A stretch of 64,000 nt of DNA from Neobacillus muris (GTDB taxonomy: Bacteria > Bacillota > Bacilli > Bacillales > Cytobacillaceae). Location: NCBI RefSeq assembly GCF_943193175.1, contig NZ_CALPDF010000009.1, positions 1-64,000 of the forward strand, in the 5' to 3' direction. A program made the translations under genes and the position numbers. The notes under the pieces are model-generated. The model was given only the letters and a program-made list of their open reading frames with translations. It was not told where the DNA came from and did not search any database. This document shows, one piece after another, positions 63,436-64,000 of this stretch. The stretch's first letter is position 1. Each line of letters begins with the position of its first letter.

Positions 63436-64000
63436 CTAATTTTCCATATCTGCTCTTAATTTTTCTTTGTAATGCTCTACCTTTATTTTCATATTTTCAA
63501 GTGTGACACCCTTATTTAACAGATAACCATAAAGAACAGTGAAAGCTAGTATCGAAATTAACAATGCGGCAAGCATGGTAGGGGCTATGCCGCCTCCTGA
63601 TTGGTCCGATCCTTCACCAAATACGACCGGATGCAATTTTGTCTGCCACCAGCGAATGGCAAAGAATACGATCGGAACATCCACAAACCCAATAATGCCA
63701 AAGACAGACGCCAGCCTTGCCTTTTTATCCCAAACTCCATCCATTTGGCGAATCATAATGTAAGCAATGTAAATAAAAAATAGAATCAGGGTGGTAATCA
63801 GCCTCGGCTCCCAAACCCACCATGTGTTCCACGCTGACTTCGCCCAAATGGGACCTGTTGTTAAAACAATGATGGTGAATACAACACCAATTTCCGCTGA
63901 CACATAGGCATATGTATCAAATATCCTTTGTCGTTTTACTAGAAACAGAATACTAAACACACAAGTTACAAAAAAGGCAAAAAAGGCAACCCACGCGGAA
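63436..64000 (-). CDS. ccmC: CcmC/CcsA family cytochrome c assembly protein (5' end beyond window)
   Basis: At least 188 residues are visible; the frame stays open to the right edge, so the N-terminus is missing. It is a polytopic membrane protein with the tryptophan-rich heme-handling motif WNTWWVWEPRLITTLILFF, which corresponds to WGxWWxWDxRLT, flanked by helices and a loop IRWWQTKLHPVVFG with a likely heme-ligand histidine. This size and motif fit CcmC rather than the larger CcsA/ResC. It is followed by the CcmD-like and ResA-like genes. Confidence 0.8.
   Translation of the reverse strand, partial: SAWVAFFAFFVTCVFSILFLVKRQRIFDTYAYVSAEIGVVFTIIVLTTGPIWAKSAWNTWWVWEPRLITTLILFFIYIAYIMIRQMDGVWDKKARLASVFGIIGFVDVPIVFFAIRWWQTKLHPVVFGEGSDQSGGGIAPTMLAALLISILAFTVLYGYLLNKGVTLENMKIKVEHYKEKLRADMEN

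Noticed and set aside
1..64000. CRISPR arrays, prophage, insertion sequences, tRNA or rRNA genes
   Set aside because: I found no regular repeat-spacer pattern, transposase or phage genes, and no sequence resembling tRNA or rRNA on either strand.

Overview
The window is a 64 kb piece of the chromosome of an endospore-forming member of the Bacillaceae. The evidence is a complete spoIIIA operon (AA to AH), spoIVB, spo0A and mciZ, together with gene order close to the yqx/yqk/yqj/yqi/yqh region of Bacillus subtilis. Gene content (methylmalonyl-CoA mutase, EndoQ, a TetR/MMPL pair, Ccm-type genes at the edge) differs from B. subtilis and suggests a Neobacillus- or Mesobacillus-like species; that assignment is an inference. 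Coding density is high and I see no phage, IS element, CRISPR array, tRNA or rRNA.

Layout. 1-6.7 kb: EndoQ and NudF (repair/sanitation), the FtsZ inhibitor gene mciZ behind a SigE-type promoter, YqkF, GrpB, YqkE, a stand-alone HMG-CoA lyase, an unknown 46-aa protein, YqkD and a CDGSH protein. 6.7-11.7 kb: an SOS locus (uvrX/yqjX diverging from yqzH around two LexA boxes, with a 150-bp palindromic repeat inside the operon) and a TetR repressor/MMPL transporter pair with operator-like dyads. 11.7-24.6 kb: yqjQ-yqjP, a proline T-box ahead of proI, namA, a Gfo/Idh dehydrogenase, rnz, zwf, dinB, the YqjE peptidase, pccB and mce. 24.7-33.1 kb: the Prli42 miniprotein, the arginine transporter artPQR with ArgR-type boxes, brxB, and meaB-mcmA-mcmB behind a promoter containing a cre-like site. 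33.2-41.5 kb: the branched-chain keto acid operon bcd-lpdV-bkdAA-bkdAB-bkdB with a consensus sigma-54 promoter and its activator bkdR; ptb and buk are absent. 41.6-57 kb: yqzF, yqiK, spo0A (SigH promoter plus 0A boxes), spoIVB, recN, ahrC, yqxC, dxs, ispA, xseB, xseA, folD, nusB, yqhY, accC, accB. 57.2-62.6 kb: the spoIIIA operon behind a SigE promoter. 62.7-64 kb: a ResA/TlpA thioredoxin, a CcmD-like peptide and a truncated CcmC-like heme protein.

How it fits together. Branched-chain amino acid catabolism (Bcd, BKD complex, HMG-CoA lyase) yields acyl-CoAs; propionyl-CoA from Val/Ile can pass through the YqjD carboxylase, Mce, and MCM with MeaB to succinyl-CoA. AccBC supplies malonyl-CoA, and a strong FapR-like operator lies at its probable start site. 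Spo0A, SpoIVB, SpoIIIA and MciZ represent successive sporulation steps. Two Y-family polymerases, RecN, ExoVII and EndoQ give the region a repair theme.

Most of the window is conserved core. I did not find a convincing wholly new system. The more interesting signals are regulatory (FapR box at accBC, operators at the MMPL pump, cre in the mcm promoter, sigma-54 control of a ptb/buk-less bkd operon), plus an apparent AUU start for spoIIIAD and the Ccm-type genes at the right edge.
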